A stretch of 64,000 nucleotides of DNA. Source: Bosea sp. NBC_00550 (GTDB taxonomy: Bacteria > Pseudomonadota > Alphaproteobacteria > Rhizobiales > Beijerinckiaceae). Below are positions 53,173 to 61,745 of this stretch, in pieces. The position numbers and the translations under genes were made by a program. Position 1 is the first letter of the stretch. Every line of letters begins with the position of its first letter. The notes beneath the pieces were generated by a model, which ran no database searches, was not told the origin of the DNA, and saw only the letters and a list, made by a program, of their open reading frames with translations. The stretch lies in NCBI RefSeq assembly GCF_026020075.1, contig NZ_CP102772.1, forward strand, positions 2,604,001 through 2,668,000, given 5' to 3'.

Positions 53173-55281
53173 TCAATGCGCTTTCAGCAATGCGTCTTCG
53201 GCACGCTGAAGAAATGCATGAACAGGCCCCTCCGGATGGCGGGTTAGCAGGGATTCCGGCCGGAACAGCAGGCCGCCGACCGGCAGCGTTCCATGTTCGA
53301 GCGCCAGCACTTCGTCCGCATCGTCCCGCGCGATTGCATGCAAAGCAGCAGGAACCTGGCTCGAAAGGACAACGCAGCGGTGGTAGCAGCCGACGACAAG
53401 AGACTCGGCGCGGTTCGGTAACAGCCATGAAGGGCCAACCGAAGGCCGCGCCAAAACCCGCTCGCCATGGCGAGGCGTGTTCGCCGGCTCGGCCTTCGCA
53501 CCGAACAGTTGTGCAAGAGCCACCATACCATGCCCCAGCGCCAGCACCGGGCGCCCTGCCGCGAGAAGGTTGGCGAGGACCTCGCGCGCGGTGACGAGCG
53601 CCGCATCCGACAGGTCCGGGGAGACGATATAGGCTCGATCGCTCTCCGGCCGCCGCAGGCCTGCTGCCAGGGGCTGCAGGGCGACGTCGGCCCCCGCAGA
53701 TCTCAGGAGGGCTTCCAAGATCTGCGCGAATGGCGCACCACCCAGGATCGTGACCGGGATCCTGGCGACTACATCCGCGCGAGCGGCGCTTCGCGGCGGC
53801 GGGGCGGGTTGGACTGTCTGCGTCGACGCAAGGTCGAGCGTGCGCAGGAGCGCACCGGCTTTCGTCACGGTCTCCCGCTCCTCGTCGATCGGGTCGGACG
53901 AATGCAAGATCGTCGCGCCGACCGTGATTTCCGCCGTCCCGCCGGCGAGCCGCATTGAGCGCAGAACGATGCCGGTGTCCAATCGGCCGTCGAATCCGAG
54001 GCGCCCGATGGCGCCGCCATACCAGCGCCGCGGGGCCGCTTCATTGGCGTCGATGAAGGCGATCGCCTCCTGGCGGGGAGCGCCGGTTAGCGTCACCGCC
54101 CATACATGAGCGCGAAAAGCGTCGATTGCATCGCGATCGAGACGCAGCTGACCCTCGACGTGATCGACCGTGTGCAGGAGATGCGAATAGGTCTCGATCT
54201 GGCGGCGCCCGAGAAGGCGGATCGAGCCGGGTTCGCACAGCCCCGCCTTGTCGTCGCGATCGATATCCGTGCACATCGTGAGCTCGGCTGCCGCCTTGGA
54301 TGAATTCAGGAGTTCTAGCGCCCGTTCGGCATCCGCTACGGCATCGTCTCCACGCTGGATCGTTCCGGAGATTGGGCAGCTTTCGACCCGGCGGCCTTCG
54401 ACCCGCACGAACATTTCCGGCGAGGCGCCCACCAGCGCTTCCGTCCCGAGATTGGCGAGGAACTCATAGGGGCTCGGGTTGATACGATCGAGCAGGCGGA
54501 AGAGCGCATCGGGCCCCGCCGCGAGCTCGCGCCTGAAGGTTTGCGCGAGAACCACCTCGAACAATTCCCCGGAGCGGCAGGCCTCGACTGCCCGGCGCAC
54601 CATATCGGCATAGGGCAGTTCCTGCGTCGCGGCGGTTGCCGCCTGGCTTCGCAGGGGAGAGGCGCTTCCTGTGCGCGGCATGCCTTCGGTCGAGCGCGCT
54701 TCGAGGGCAAAGTCATAGGTGACAACCTTGGCCTGTCCGGTTTCAGGATGATCGGCGACGACAATCCGGTCCGGCAGGTAGAGGACCATGGCTTCGTGAT
54801 CGTCCTGCGGCCGGCCGCGTCGCTCCAGCCCCAGCGTATGAAACGCCAGATCGAAACCGAAGGGGCCGAAGAGACCGAGATGTGGATCGTCAGAGCTGAG
54901 CCCTGCGACAAGGCTCCGCAGGGTTTCGAACAGGGTCTCGCCCGTCGCAAGGCGCCCCTTGACCGCACCCGAACCCGTTTCCAGATCGGCGATGCCGCCC
55001 TGCGCGAAAGCGGCGGCGATGGCCGGCAGGAGAACGCTGCCACGCTCGTTTAACGCCCGGCAAGACAGGTGATCCGCCCGTAGCGAGAGTCTGAGCGGCG
55101 GATCGACAAATCCGAGCCAGTGCGGCCGGTAGCGGCCGGGAAATGTAAAATTACAGCGCAGCAGCATACCTTGCCGCGTCCCGAGGCTGTCGATCAGCAT
55201 ATCGAGCCCCGTCGGCGCGGCGATCGTTTCCTCGCCCCGCGTCACAACGAGCCCGGATAGCGTGATGAAGCTGTGAATCAC
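53173..55281 (-). CDS. Anthranilate synthase-like TrpE-TrpG fusion with inactive glutaminase domain
   Basis: A 702-residue fusion, starting at a GTG that overlaps the permease stop (GTGA). The chorismate-binding half (residues about 230-500) is well conserved: NPSPYEFLANLGTEALVGAS, SCPISGTIQRG, IDRDDKAGLCEPGSIRLLGR, VWAVTLTGAPRQEAIAFIDA and RRWYGGAIGRLGFDG. The glutamine amidotransferase half has lost its triad: the nucleophile region GVCLG reads VLALGHG (about residue 578) and the FHPES His reads GLLFRPES (about residue 672). The feedback-site segment near the N-terminus (LLRCNFTFPGRY) also lacks the usual Ser run. It probably uses free ammonia or makes another aminated chorismate product. 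It sits at the 3' end of the aap transporter genes. Confidence 0.85.
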   Translation of the reverse strand: MIHSFITLSGLVVTRGEETIAAPTGLDMLIDSLGTRQGMLLRCNFTFPGRYRPHWLGFVDPPLRLSLRADHLSCRALNERGSVLLPAIAAAFAQGGIADLETGSGAVKGRLATGETLFETLRSLVAGLSSDDPHLGLFGPFGFDLAFHTLGLERRGRPQDDHEAMVLYLPDRIVVADHPETGQAKVVTYDFALEARSTEGMPRTGSASPLRSQAATAATQELPYADMVRRAVEACRSGELFEVVLAQTFRRELAAGPDALFRLLDRINPSPYEFLANLGTEALVGASPEMFVRVEGRRVESCPISGTIQRGDDAVADAERALELLNSSKAAAELTMCTDIDRDDKAGLCEPGSIRLLGRRQIETYSHLLHTVDHVEGQLRLDRDAIDAFRAHVWAVTLTGAPRQEAIAFIDANEAAPRRWYGGAIGRLGFDGRLDTGIVLRSMRLAGGTAEITVGATILHSSDPIDEERETVTKAGALLRTLDLASTQTVQPAPPPRSAARADVVARIPVTILGGAPFAQILEALLRSAGADVALQPLAAGLRRPESDRAYIVSPDLSDAALVTAREVLANLLAAGRPVLALGHGMVALAQLFGAKAEPANTPRHGERVLARPSVGPSWLLPNRAESLVVGCYHRCVVLSSQVPAALHAIARDDADEVLALEHGTLPVGGLLFRPESLLTRHPEGPVHAFLQRAEDALLKAH

Positions 55282-56342
55282 GTTGTTGATGTCCGGTTGT
55301 AGTCGAGATGCTGCTCAAGGCGGGCAGCCAACCTCGAAAGGCCAAAGCAGATCGCGAAGAAGAACAGGCCGGCGAAGAGATAGGCCTCCGCCGAATATCC
55401 GTTCCACTTCGGGTCGGCGACCGTGAGCTGCACAACGCCGAGCAGGTCGAAGACGCCGACCACGATGACCAGCGTCGAATCCTTCAGCATCTGGATAAAG
55501 GTGCTTACAATATTGGGCAGGGCGGCGCGCAGCGCCTGCGGGAGCACGACGAGCCTGAGGCAGCGCGCATAACCCAGCCCAAGAGACCGTGCCGCTTCCG
55601 CCTGCCCGATAGGGATGGTGCGCAACGCGCCCCGGATCACTTCGGCCATATAGGCCGCGGCGTACAGGCACAGGCCGACCACCACCCGCGTAAACAGACC
55701 GATGCCTTCACCGCCCGGCACGAAGAGCGGCAGCAGCACCACCGCCATGAACAGGATAGCAAGGAGCGGCACGCCGCGGATAACCTCGACCGTCAGGTTG
55801 GCGAGCGCGCGCCAGAGCGGGCTGTCGGCCTGCCGGCCAAGCGCCAACGCGATACCGACCGGCAGCGACACGACCATCGCGGTGGTCGACAATAGCGCGG
55901 TCACGAAGAGGCCGCCCCACTGGTCTGTCTCAATGGGAGCCAGACCGAACACGCCACCAGCCGCCAGCACGAACGCCGCCGTGATCCCGATCGCGGCTCC
56001 CGCAACCGTCACCGCGATTTGTCGGCGCATGCCGGGAAGCAGCGGCAGGGCGACCCAGCCGAACAGCAGCAGAAACCCGAGATTCAGCCGCCACCTGGAG
56101 TGAGAAGGATAGAATCCGTAGACGAATTGTGGCAGCCGCTCGCGGATAAACAGCCAACAGGCGCCGCGGCCGTCGCAGCTCGCCGCCTCACTCCAGGGGA
56201 ACACCGCATCGAGCACGGCCCAGCGAAACAGCCGCGGGCCGAGGAGAATGCAGGCGCCCACGAGCGCGGCGAGCAGCAAGACGCTCCCCGGGCGCCATCG
56301 CCGCTGCGCTGATGGCGGCCGATCGGAGGTTGTCACCGACAT
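55278..56342 (-). CDS. aapM: General L-amino acid ABC transporter permease AapM
   Basis: About 354 residues from the ATG at 56342 (an in-frame TTG lies two codons earlier). The AapM/YhdY layout is clear: a long N-terminal extension, FPWSEAASCDGRGACWLFIR (about residues 49-68), then VEVIRGVPLLAILFMAVVLL and the EAA loop GQAEAARSLGLGYARCLRLV (about residues 254-273). It should pair with AapQ in the inner membrane. It overlaps the anthranilate-synthase-like gene downstream. Confidence 0.92.
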   Translation of the reverse strand: MSVTTSDRPPSAQRRWRPGSVLLLAALVGACILLGPRLFRWAVLDAVFPWSEAASCDGRGACWLFIRERLPQFVYGFYPSHSRWRLNLGFLLLFGWVALPLLPGMRRQIAVTVAGAAIGITAAFVLAAGGVFGLAPIETDQWGGLFVTALLSTTAMVVSLPVGIALALGRQADSPLWRALANLTVEVIRGVPLLAILFMAVVLLPLFVPGGEGIGLFTRVVVGLCLYAAAYMAEVIRGALRTIPIGQAEAARSLGLGYARCLRLVVLPQALRAALPNIVSTFIQMLKDSTLVIVVGVFDLLGVVQLTVADPKWNGYSAEAYLFAGLFFFAICFGLSRLAARLEQHLDYNRTSTT

Positions 56343-56361
56343 GGGCAAGCCGGGGTCTGGG

Positions 56362-57495
56362 TCATACGCGCCAGTATCTGGCTTCGCTGCGATGAACTAG
56401 GCCGGAGATGCCTAGGCTGATCGCGAGATACACCGCCATCGTGATACTGATCACCTCAACAGCCTGTCCGGTTTGGTTGAGGGTGGTCTTGCCAAAAACC
56501 TGCATCAGATCGGGGAAGCCGACGGCCGCAGCCAGCGACGAGGCCTTCACGACATTGACGAACTGGTTGCCAAGGGCTGGTAGGGCGGCACGGATCGCCT
56601 GCGGCAGAACGACGAGCCGCACTGTCGCGAAGCGGCCAAGGCCGAGCGATTGAGCTGCCTCCCATTGGCCGGCAGCCACGGAGACGAAGCCGCTGCGAAA
56701 GGCCTCCCCGATGAAGGCGGCAGCATAGATTGCGAGCGCCGTGACCAATGCCGCAAATTCCGGGGGCAAGGCGAGGCCGCCGGTGACGTTGAAGCCGCGC
56801 TGAACCGGCAGGTCCCAATCGGCGAAGGCGGCCGCCGCGAACAGGAGCAGCACTCCCGCAATGGCGAGAGCGCTCCTGGCGGCCAATCGCCGGAGGAGGC
56901 CGTTCGCCAGGTGGCGTGTCGAGACAGCAATCAGGACTGATATTGCCCCGGCGGCCAGGCAAGCCGCGACAACCGCATTCAATCCCGGCGCCGCAACCAC
57001 GATTCCGCGATTGTTGAATATGGCAAAGCCGCCTAGATGTAACGACTGCCTGACGGGCGGCAGCGCGCCAAACACCATGAAGTACCAAACGAACAGCTGC
57101 AGCAGCAGCGGCGTATTGCGGACGAGTTCCGTCGCGGCTATCGCCAGCGCGCGTAAGGGCCGATCCTCAGACAGACGGGCGATCGCCAGGCCGAGCCCGA
57201 GGCAGGTCGCCAGTCCGATAGCCACGGCCGACACCACGAGCGTGTTCAGCAGGCCGACGAGGAAGGCATTGGCATAGGTCTTCGTCGCATCGTACGGGAT
57301 CAGGCTGAAGCTGATGTCGAAGCCGGCCGTATCCCAGAGAAAGGCGAATCCGGCATGGATGCCGCGGGCGCGAAGCGTGAAAATCGCTATGACGGCGAAC
57401 ACCGCGACGACGCAGGCCGTCGCGGCATAGACGCCGTATTCGATGCCATGACGACGCAAGAAGCTCTTGCCTGCGTCTCGGGAAACCGCCGCCAT
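56362..57495 (-). CDS. aapQ: General L-amino acid ABC transporter permease AapQ
   Basis: A 377-residue permease with the AapQ/YhdX features: a first helix after a short N-terminus, LWDTAGFDISFSLIPYDATK (about residues 54-73), ELVRNTPLLLQLFVWYFMVF (about 130-149) and the EAA loop GQWEAAQSLGLGRFATVRLV (about 279-298). It is 29 bases downstream of the binding-protein gene and 19 bases upstream of aapM. Confidence 0.93.
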   Translation of the reverse strand: MAAVSRDAGKSFLRRHGIEYGVYAATACVVAVFAVIAIFTLRARGIHAGFAFLWDTAGFDISFSLIPYDATKTYANAFLVGLLNTLVVSAVAIGLATCLGLGLAIARLSEDRPLRALAIAATELVRNTPLLLQLFVWYFMVFGALPPVRQSLHLGGFAIFNNRGIVVAAPGLNAVVAACLAAGAISVLIAVSTRHLANGLLRRLAARSALAIAGVLLLFAAAAFADWDLPVQRGFNVTGGLALPPEFAALVTALAIYAAAFIGEAFRSGFVSVAAGQWEAAQSLGLGRFATVRLVVLPQAIRAALPALGNQFVNVVKASSLAAAVGFPDLMQVFGKTTLNQTGQAVEVISITMAVYLAISLGISGLVHRSEARYWRV

Positions 57496-57524
57496 GGAAC
57501 TAAGTCACCGCCGCTCGCCGTATT

Positions 57525-58550
57525 TTACTGGAACGACGGCGAGAACAGCAGTCCGCCGTCGCGCCAGAGGCGGTTCAGGCTGTTTTCACGCGGGATGACG
57601 ATCGGGCCCTTCGACCCCAGATTGCGCTCGTACATCTCGCCGTAATTTCCGACGGCCTTGAGAACACGCCCGGCCCACTCCTTGTCGAGGCCAATCAGCT
57701 TGCCGAGATCACCGTCGGTGCCCAGCAGACGGCGGATTTCTGGGTCGGTCGTATTGGCCGCGAGGTCATCAACCTTTGCCGCGGTCACGCCGAGCTCCTC
57801 GCCTGCGATCAGCGCATTCAGCGTCCAACGCACGAGGTTGGCCCACTGGTCGTCGCCTTGGCGAACAACTGGGCCATTGGCCGCTTTCGAGATCGTCTCG
57901 GGCAGGATGATATGGGCGCTCGGGTCCTTCAGCTTCGCGAGGCGGGCCGAAAGCGTCGACTTGTCGGTGGTGAAGGCATCGCAGCGTTCCGCCTCATAGG
58001 CCGCGACAACTTGGTCAGCTTGCTCGAACACCACAGGCTTGTACTTCATGTTGTACTGCCGGAAGTAGTCGGCGAGATTGCGCTCGGTCGTCGTCCCGGT
58101 CTGGGTGCAGATCGTCGCGCCCTCCAGAGCGCGGGAGCTCTTGATCCCGGCCGCCTTACGGACAAGGAAGCCCTGGCCGTCGAAGAAGGTGACACCCGGG
58201 AACGACAGGCCGAGGCCGGCTTCACGCGACATGATCCAGGTCACGGAGCGGGAGAGGATATCGACTTGGCCCGACTGGAGCTGGGCAAAGCGCGCAGCCG
58301 GCGTCGCTGGGAGATATTTCACCTTTCCCGGATCGCCTAGGGCGGCGGTCGCGACAGCGCGACAGAAGTCAATGTCGAGGCCACTCCAGCGACCGGTCGC
58401 ATCGGCGGCGAAGAAGCCAGGGAAGCTTTCGCCCACGCCGCAATTCAGCGTGCCCCGCGCCTTGACGGTGTCCAGTGTGCCAGCGTTCGCGGGGCTCAGC
58501 ATCGGGACGACCAACATGGCCGCAGCGATGACGAGATGGCTTAATTTCAT
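57525..58550 (-). CDS. aapJ: General L-amino acid ABC transporter binding protein AapJ
   Basis: A 341-residue protein from the ATG at 58550, with GGAGG 8 bases upstream. The signal peptide MKLSHLVIAAAMLVVPML ends at about SPANA (residue 23). The mature part has KARGTLNCGVGESFPGFFAA, GRWSGLDIDFCRAVATAALG and ERCDAFTTDKSTLSARLAKL, which match AapJ/YhdW, binders of L-amino acids with broad specificity. Only about 100 bases separate the start from an IS6-type end, so native upstream control may have been lost. No aapP ATPase gene follows the permeases. Confidence 0.93.
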   Translation of the reverse strand: MKLSHLVIAAAMLVVPMLSPANAGTLDTVKARGTLNCGVGESFPGFFAADATGRWSGLDIDFCRAVATAALGDPGKVKYLPATPAARFAQLQSGQVDILSRSVTWIMSREAGLGLSFPGVTFFDGQGFLVRKAAGIKSSRALEGATICTQTGTTTERNLADYFRQYNMKYKPVVFEQADQVVAAYEAERCDAFTTDKSTLSARLAKLKDPSAHIILPETISKAANGPVVRQGDDQWANLVRWTLNALIAGEELGVTAAKVDDLAANTTDPEIRRLLGTDGDLGKLIGLDKEWAGRVLKAVGNYGEMYERNLGSKGPIVIPRENSLNRLWRDGGLLFSPSFQ

Positions 58551-58651
58551 TCTGTAATCCTCCGGAACAATCACGACGCGCGAGCGCGGGTTTAAGCAGC
58601 GCAATCCAGCAACGCAAGCGTCCCTCGATGAACGCCGTGCGCTTGCGATAA

Positions 58652-58988
58652 GGCGTTGTCACATGGGCATTGTGGCGACGGACCTGAATGCGGATCACCA
58701 TCTCGTCGAGGTGCCAGGTGTCCGCCGGTTGCGGCCGCAGCCGGCGCGGGTTGCGGGAATAGCTGCATCCAAATTTGAGTACCCATCGCTGGATCGTCTC
58801 GTACGAGATCTCGAGGCCGCGCTCAGCCAGCAACTCCTCGACATCGCGATAGCTCAAGGTGAACCGCAGATAGAGCCACACGGCGTGCCTGATAATCTCG
58901 GGCGGGAACTGGTGACGGGCGTAGGAAACCGGCCACATGCCACGATCCTCCGTGGCAGGCTCGTATCGCCCATTCCCGCGACAACGCC
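58652..58988 (-). mobile_element. Truncated IS6-family element
   Basis: Read on the - strand from 58988, the terminus GGCGTTGTCGCGGGAATGGG leads to a transposase start at 58938 (MWPVSYARHQFPPEIIRHAV, then LSYRDVEELLAERGLEISYE and TIQRWVLKFG). The sequence reaches HLDEMVIRI, the first DDE Asp, then loses similarity. An inverted end GGCGTTGTCAC lies at 58652-58662. At 337 bases it keeps under half of a normal IS6 element. No 8-base target duplication is seen. Confidence 0.8.
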
Positions 58989-59527
58989 CGCGCCAGGCAT
59001 AGTAGGCCGTCGACTCATTACCGCGTAGCCAGATCCTGACGCATGCGAGCTTGAGGCTTGCGAGGAAGTTCTCCGCGAGCTTGTCGTAGCGTGTGGCGAC
59101 GCGGCGGAACTGTTTGATCTTGTTGAAGAAGCGCTCGATCAGGTTCCTGTTCCTGTAGAGGTGCCGGCTGAAGCAGATCGGGTCCTTCCGGTTGCTCTTG
59201 GGCGGGATGTTGGCCCAGGCTCCGCGTTCACCGACGAGGGCGCGCAAGGCGTTAGCGTCGTAGCCCTTGTCGGCCATCAGCATCGCGCCGGGAGCGAGAT
59301 GGCCGATCAGGTCGGCGGCGCTGGCGATGTCGCTGGCTTGTCCCGCCGTCAGCTTGAGCTGGATCGGGCGCCCTTGCGCATCGACGAGGGCATGGATTTT
59401 GGTGGTGAGCCCGCCTCGCGAGCGACCGAGACAACGATCTCGACCCCCCTTTTTCCGGTCGCACCCTGTTGATGGACCCGCACGACCGAGGTGTCGATCA
59501 TCTGGACGTCGCCGTCGTAAGCCTTTG
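58989..59527 (-). mobile_element. IS5-family (IS427-like) transposase remnant
   Basis: On the - strand, VQMIDTSVVRVHQQGATGKR (from about 59511) is followed in the next frame by GLTTKIHALVDAQGRPIQLK, MLMADKGYDANALRALVGER and LIERFFNKIKQFRRVATRYD. These cover the DDE core of an IS5-family transposase. The frame change occurs at an A5G6 run (about 59444-59454), as in IS427-type elements that use programmed frameshifting. The N-terminal part is missing beyond 59527, and the C-terminal end is cut by the IS6-type end at 58988. Confidence 0.85.
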
Positions 59528-59686
59528 TGAATTTTCTACAGAACCCACAAAGATGTTTAGCAAAGCCGCCTGTGATTTGGCGGCTTTGCGGGACGGCGTG
59601 CTATTTATGTAAATCGTCTTAGTAACACAACTTGCTATTTTTTCAGACGCCACAAAGTTTGCTTCTCAGTTTGTGCGTTTATATAT
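59528..59686. other. AT-rich gap with a 9-bp hairpin
   Basis: AAAGCCGCC (59562-59570) pairs with GGCGGCTTT (59579-59587) across an 8-base loop. It lies about 100 bases past the stop of the - strand gene that ends at 59687 and could act as a weak terminator, but no clear T-run follows. The 59590-59690 part is strikingly AT-rich compared with the rest of the window. Confidence 0.35.
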
Positions 59687-60022
59687 TTAAGCCTTCAAAT
59701 GGAATGTCACCAACACTGTGATCTCAACGCCTTTCTGCAGCGTCGCGGCTACGCGTAGGAAATTCCCGAAATGGGCGAGTCGCCGGAACGTCACCGCATC
59801 TTTCGCCGTCGGCAGGTCGAATTCCGAGCCTTCCGGCGCCCAATGCATCCCGTCCGCCGAAATCTCGATGCGCGCTTTCGGCAGCGCTCCGATCGGATCT
59901 TTCAACGCCCGAACGAAGACGACCACCTCCTTTGCCCAGCCGGCTTCGTAAGGCTCCGTCGCGCTGTCGCCGGTCCAGATCTCGTTGCGGGCGACGACGG
60001 CAGTGAGGTTTTCAGGCAGCAT
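59687..60022 (-). CDS. Hypothetical small protein of the carbohydrate operon
   Basis: A 111-residue protein with no signal peptide or membrane segment. Its start shares a base with the stop of the preceding gene (TAATG), so it is truly translated. Segments such as WAKEVVVFVRALKDPIGALP and RIEISADGMHWAPEGSEF suggest a small beta-sandwich, but I do not recognise the family. It is the last gene of the operon. Confidence 0.65.
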   Translation of the reverse strand: MLPENLTAVVARNEIWTGDSATEPYEAGWAKEVVVFVRALKDPIGALPKARIEISADGMHWAPEGSEFDLPTAKDAVTFRRLAHFGNFLRVAATLQKGVEITVLVTFHLKA

Positions 60023-60909
60023 TAGAAATCTCCCGAAAGGCAGACGGAGTCGAGATATGCGAAAGCGCGCTTGTCAGTGTCCGTCTCAGCGAAGAAGCAG
60101 AGGTTGAGCATGCACCAAAGATTCTTCATGGCCGGAATGCGGATTGGCTCGAAAGTCGAGAGATCAAATTTACGGTCGTTCACTTGGAACCCGGTCGCCT
60201 GCATCGTAGCGAGATCGAAATCAAATCGTAAATAGTGCCAGTTTATCTTTGTCGGAATCTCGTTGTAGCAAAGCTTCTGCTCGCCGCCGGGCAGGTCTTC
60301 CCAATCGGTTGGCGCGAGGTGGTAGTGCGAGATCGTTTTGCCGACATTGCCGATCGGTAAGATTTCGGTGGTCTTGCGCTTGAACTGCCATTTCTGCAGG
60401 TGCTTGCCGTCTTGCGCGTTGAGGAAGCGTAAGTGCGGCATTACGCGCTGACCGCCTGCTCCGGCTTGATCCCCCACCTGGAGGTCGTAAAGGAACCCGA
60501 AGGAGCGGACATCCGTCTCCATCAGCTGCAGCTCGTTAGCCTCGGGCTTGAAGGTGAAATAACACTCCATCCGGATCGGGCCGGCCTTGCGGAAGGTCAG
60601 GCGCTTCAGTGTGACGTTCTGCGCGCCCGCCCTAGCCCTTGTCGCGAGCTTCAGCGCATAGGAGCCATCGACGCCGCCATGCGAGCCGAAGTCCCAGTTG
60701 GGCAGTGTCGAAAGCATCGCATGCGAGTGCTGGGCATAGCCGGGCAGCATCTGGTCGAGCGAGATCTCGTAATTGCCGACGAGCTGAGTCCAGCCGCACA
60801 TGCCGCGATCGAAATCGTCGAGGCAGATGATGCGCGGCAGGGGGTCGAAACGACTGAGCTGCGGGTCGGCCTCGCGGATGGCGCGGCGCATATCTTCGAG
60901 TTGGGTCAT
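60022..60909 (-). CDS. Uncharacterised protein, probably DUF6772 family
   Basis: A 295-residue soluble protein from the ATG at 60909. It begins MTQLEDMRRAIREADPQLSR and contains ICLDDFDRGMCGWTQLVGNY (about residues 28-47), which looks like the opening of a carbohydrate-binding jelly roll. Aromatic residues are frequent (KINWHYLRFDFDLATMQATG). I believe this matches DUF6772 proteins found beside sugar ABC transporters, but cannot verify it. It lies 2 bases after the permease stop and overlaps the next small gene, so a role in handling the transported sugar is likely. Confidence 0.7.
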   Translation of the reverse strand: MTQLEDMRRAIREADPQLSRFDPLPRIICLDDFDRGMCGWTQLVGNYEISLDQMLPGYAQHSHAMLSTLPNWDFGSHGGVDGSYALKLATRARAGAQNVTLKRLTFRKAGPIRMECYFTFKPEANELQLMETDVRSFGFLYDLQVGDQAGAGGQRVMPHLRFLNAQDGKHLQKWQFKRKTTEILPIGNVGKTISHYHLAPTDWEDLPGGEQKLCYNEIPTKINWHYLRFDFDLATMQATGFQVNDRKFDLSTFEPIRIPAMKNLWCMLNLCFFAETDTDKRAFAYLDSVCLSGDF

Positions 60910-60911
60910 GA

Positions 60912-61745
60912 CTATCCTTTCACCGCGCCGGCCGTAAGCCCGGCGACGAGATGTTTCTGCATGAGGATGACGAAGGCGAGCACGGGCAGGAGCTGGATGG
61001 CGGAGGCGGCGAAGAGCACACCCCATTCCACGCCCTCGACCGCGCCGATCATCTCCGCCACGACCAGAGGCGCGGTCTTGGCCCTGGTGGTGGTGAAGAT
61101 GAAAGCGAAGAGGAATTCGTTCCACGCGTAGACGATGACGAAGACCGCGACCGCGAGCATGCCCTGGGCCGCCAGCGGGAAGATCACCCGCCGGATGATC
61201 TGGAATTGCGATGCGCCGTCGATCATCGCGGATTCGTCGAGCTCGCGCGGGATCTGGTCGATGAAGGTCCGCATCACAATCGTGCCGAGCGAGACGAAGA
61301 AGGTCGCGTAAAGCAGGATCAGGATGAAATGCGTGTCGTTGAGCTTGAGCCAGTTCACCACCGGGAAGAGCGGCAGCGTGATCACGATCGGCGGTATCAA
61401 CCGGATGAAGATCAGGAAGAAGGCGCTCGCTTGCAGCGTCCTGCTGGCATGGCGCGAGTAGGCGTAGCCGGCCAGCAGCGAGACCGAGACGGCGAGCACG
61501 GTCGCCCCCGTGGTCACGATGAAGCTGTTCCACAGCCCGATGAAGAAGTCGCCCCAGCGGCTCCACAGCATGGCGTAGTTCGCCAGCGTCGGCTCGAACT
61601 TGAAGCGTGAGGCGACCGAGAAGATGTCGCGGTCGGTCTTGAAGGACGACATCACGATCAGCGCGATCGGCACCAGCGACCAGGCCGCGATGACGAGGAC
61701 GCCGAGGAATTTCAGCAGTGTGATGAGGGGCGAGCGCTTACGCAT
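60912..61745 (-). CDS. Carbohydrate ABC transporter permease (MalG-like)
   Basis: A 277-residue protein started at MRKRSPLITLLKFLGV (61745), overlapping the partner permease by 8 bases. Six membrane segments and the EAA loop ELDESAMIDGASQFQIIRRV (about residues 185-204) are visible. RLIPPIVITLPLFPVVNWLK is the conserved MalG helix region. It is paired with the MalF-like gene upstream. Confidence 0.93.
   Translation of the reverse strand: MRKRSPLITLLKFLGVLVIAAWSLVPIALIVMSSFKTDRDIFSVASRFKFEPTLANYAMLWSRWGDFFIGLWNSFIVTTGATVLAVSVSLLAGYAYSRHASRTLQASAFFLIFIRLIPPIVITLPLFPVVNWLKLNDTHFILILLYATFFVSLGTIVMRTFIDQIPRELDESAMIDGASQFQIIRRVIFPLAAQGMLAVAVFVIVYAWNEFLFAFIFTTTRAKTAPLVVAEMIGAVEGVEWGVLFAASAIQLLPVLAFVILMQKHLVAGLTAGAVKG

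Noticed and set aside
60910..61566. N-terminal extension of the 295-residue protein into the permease gene
   Set aside because: The extension is the permease read out of frame (repetitive Arg/Gly/Ala); the ATG at 60909 is the natural start.
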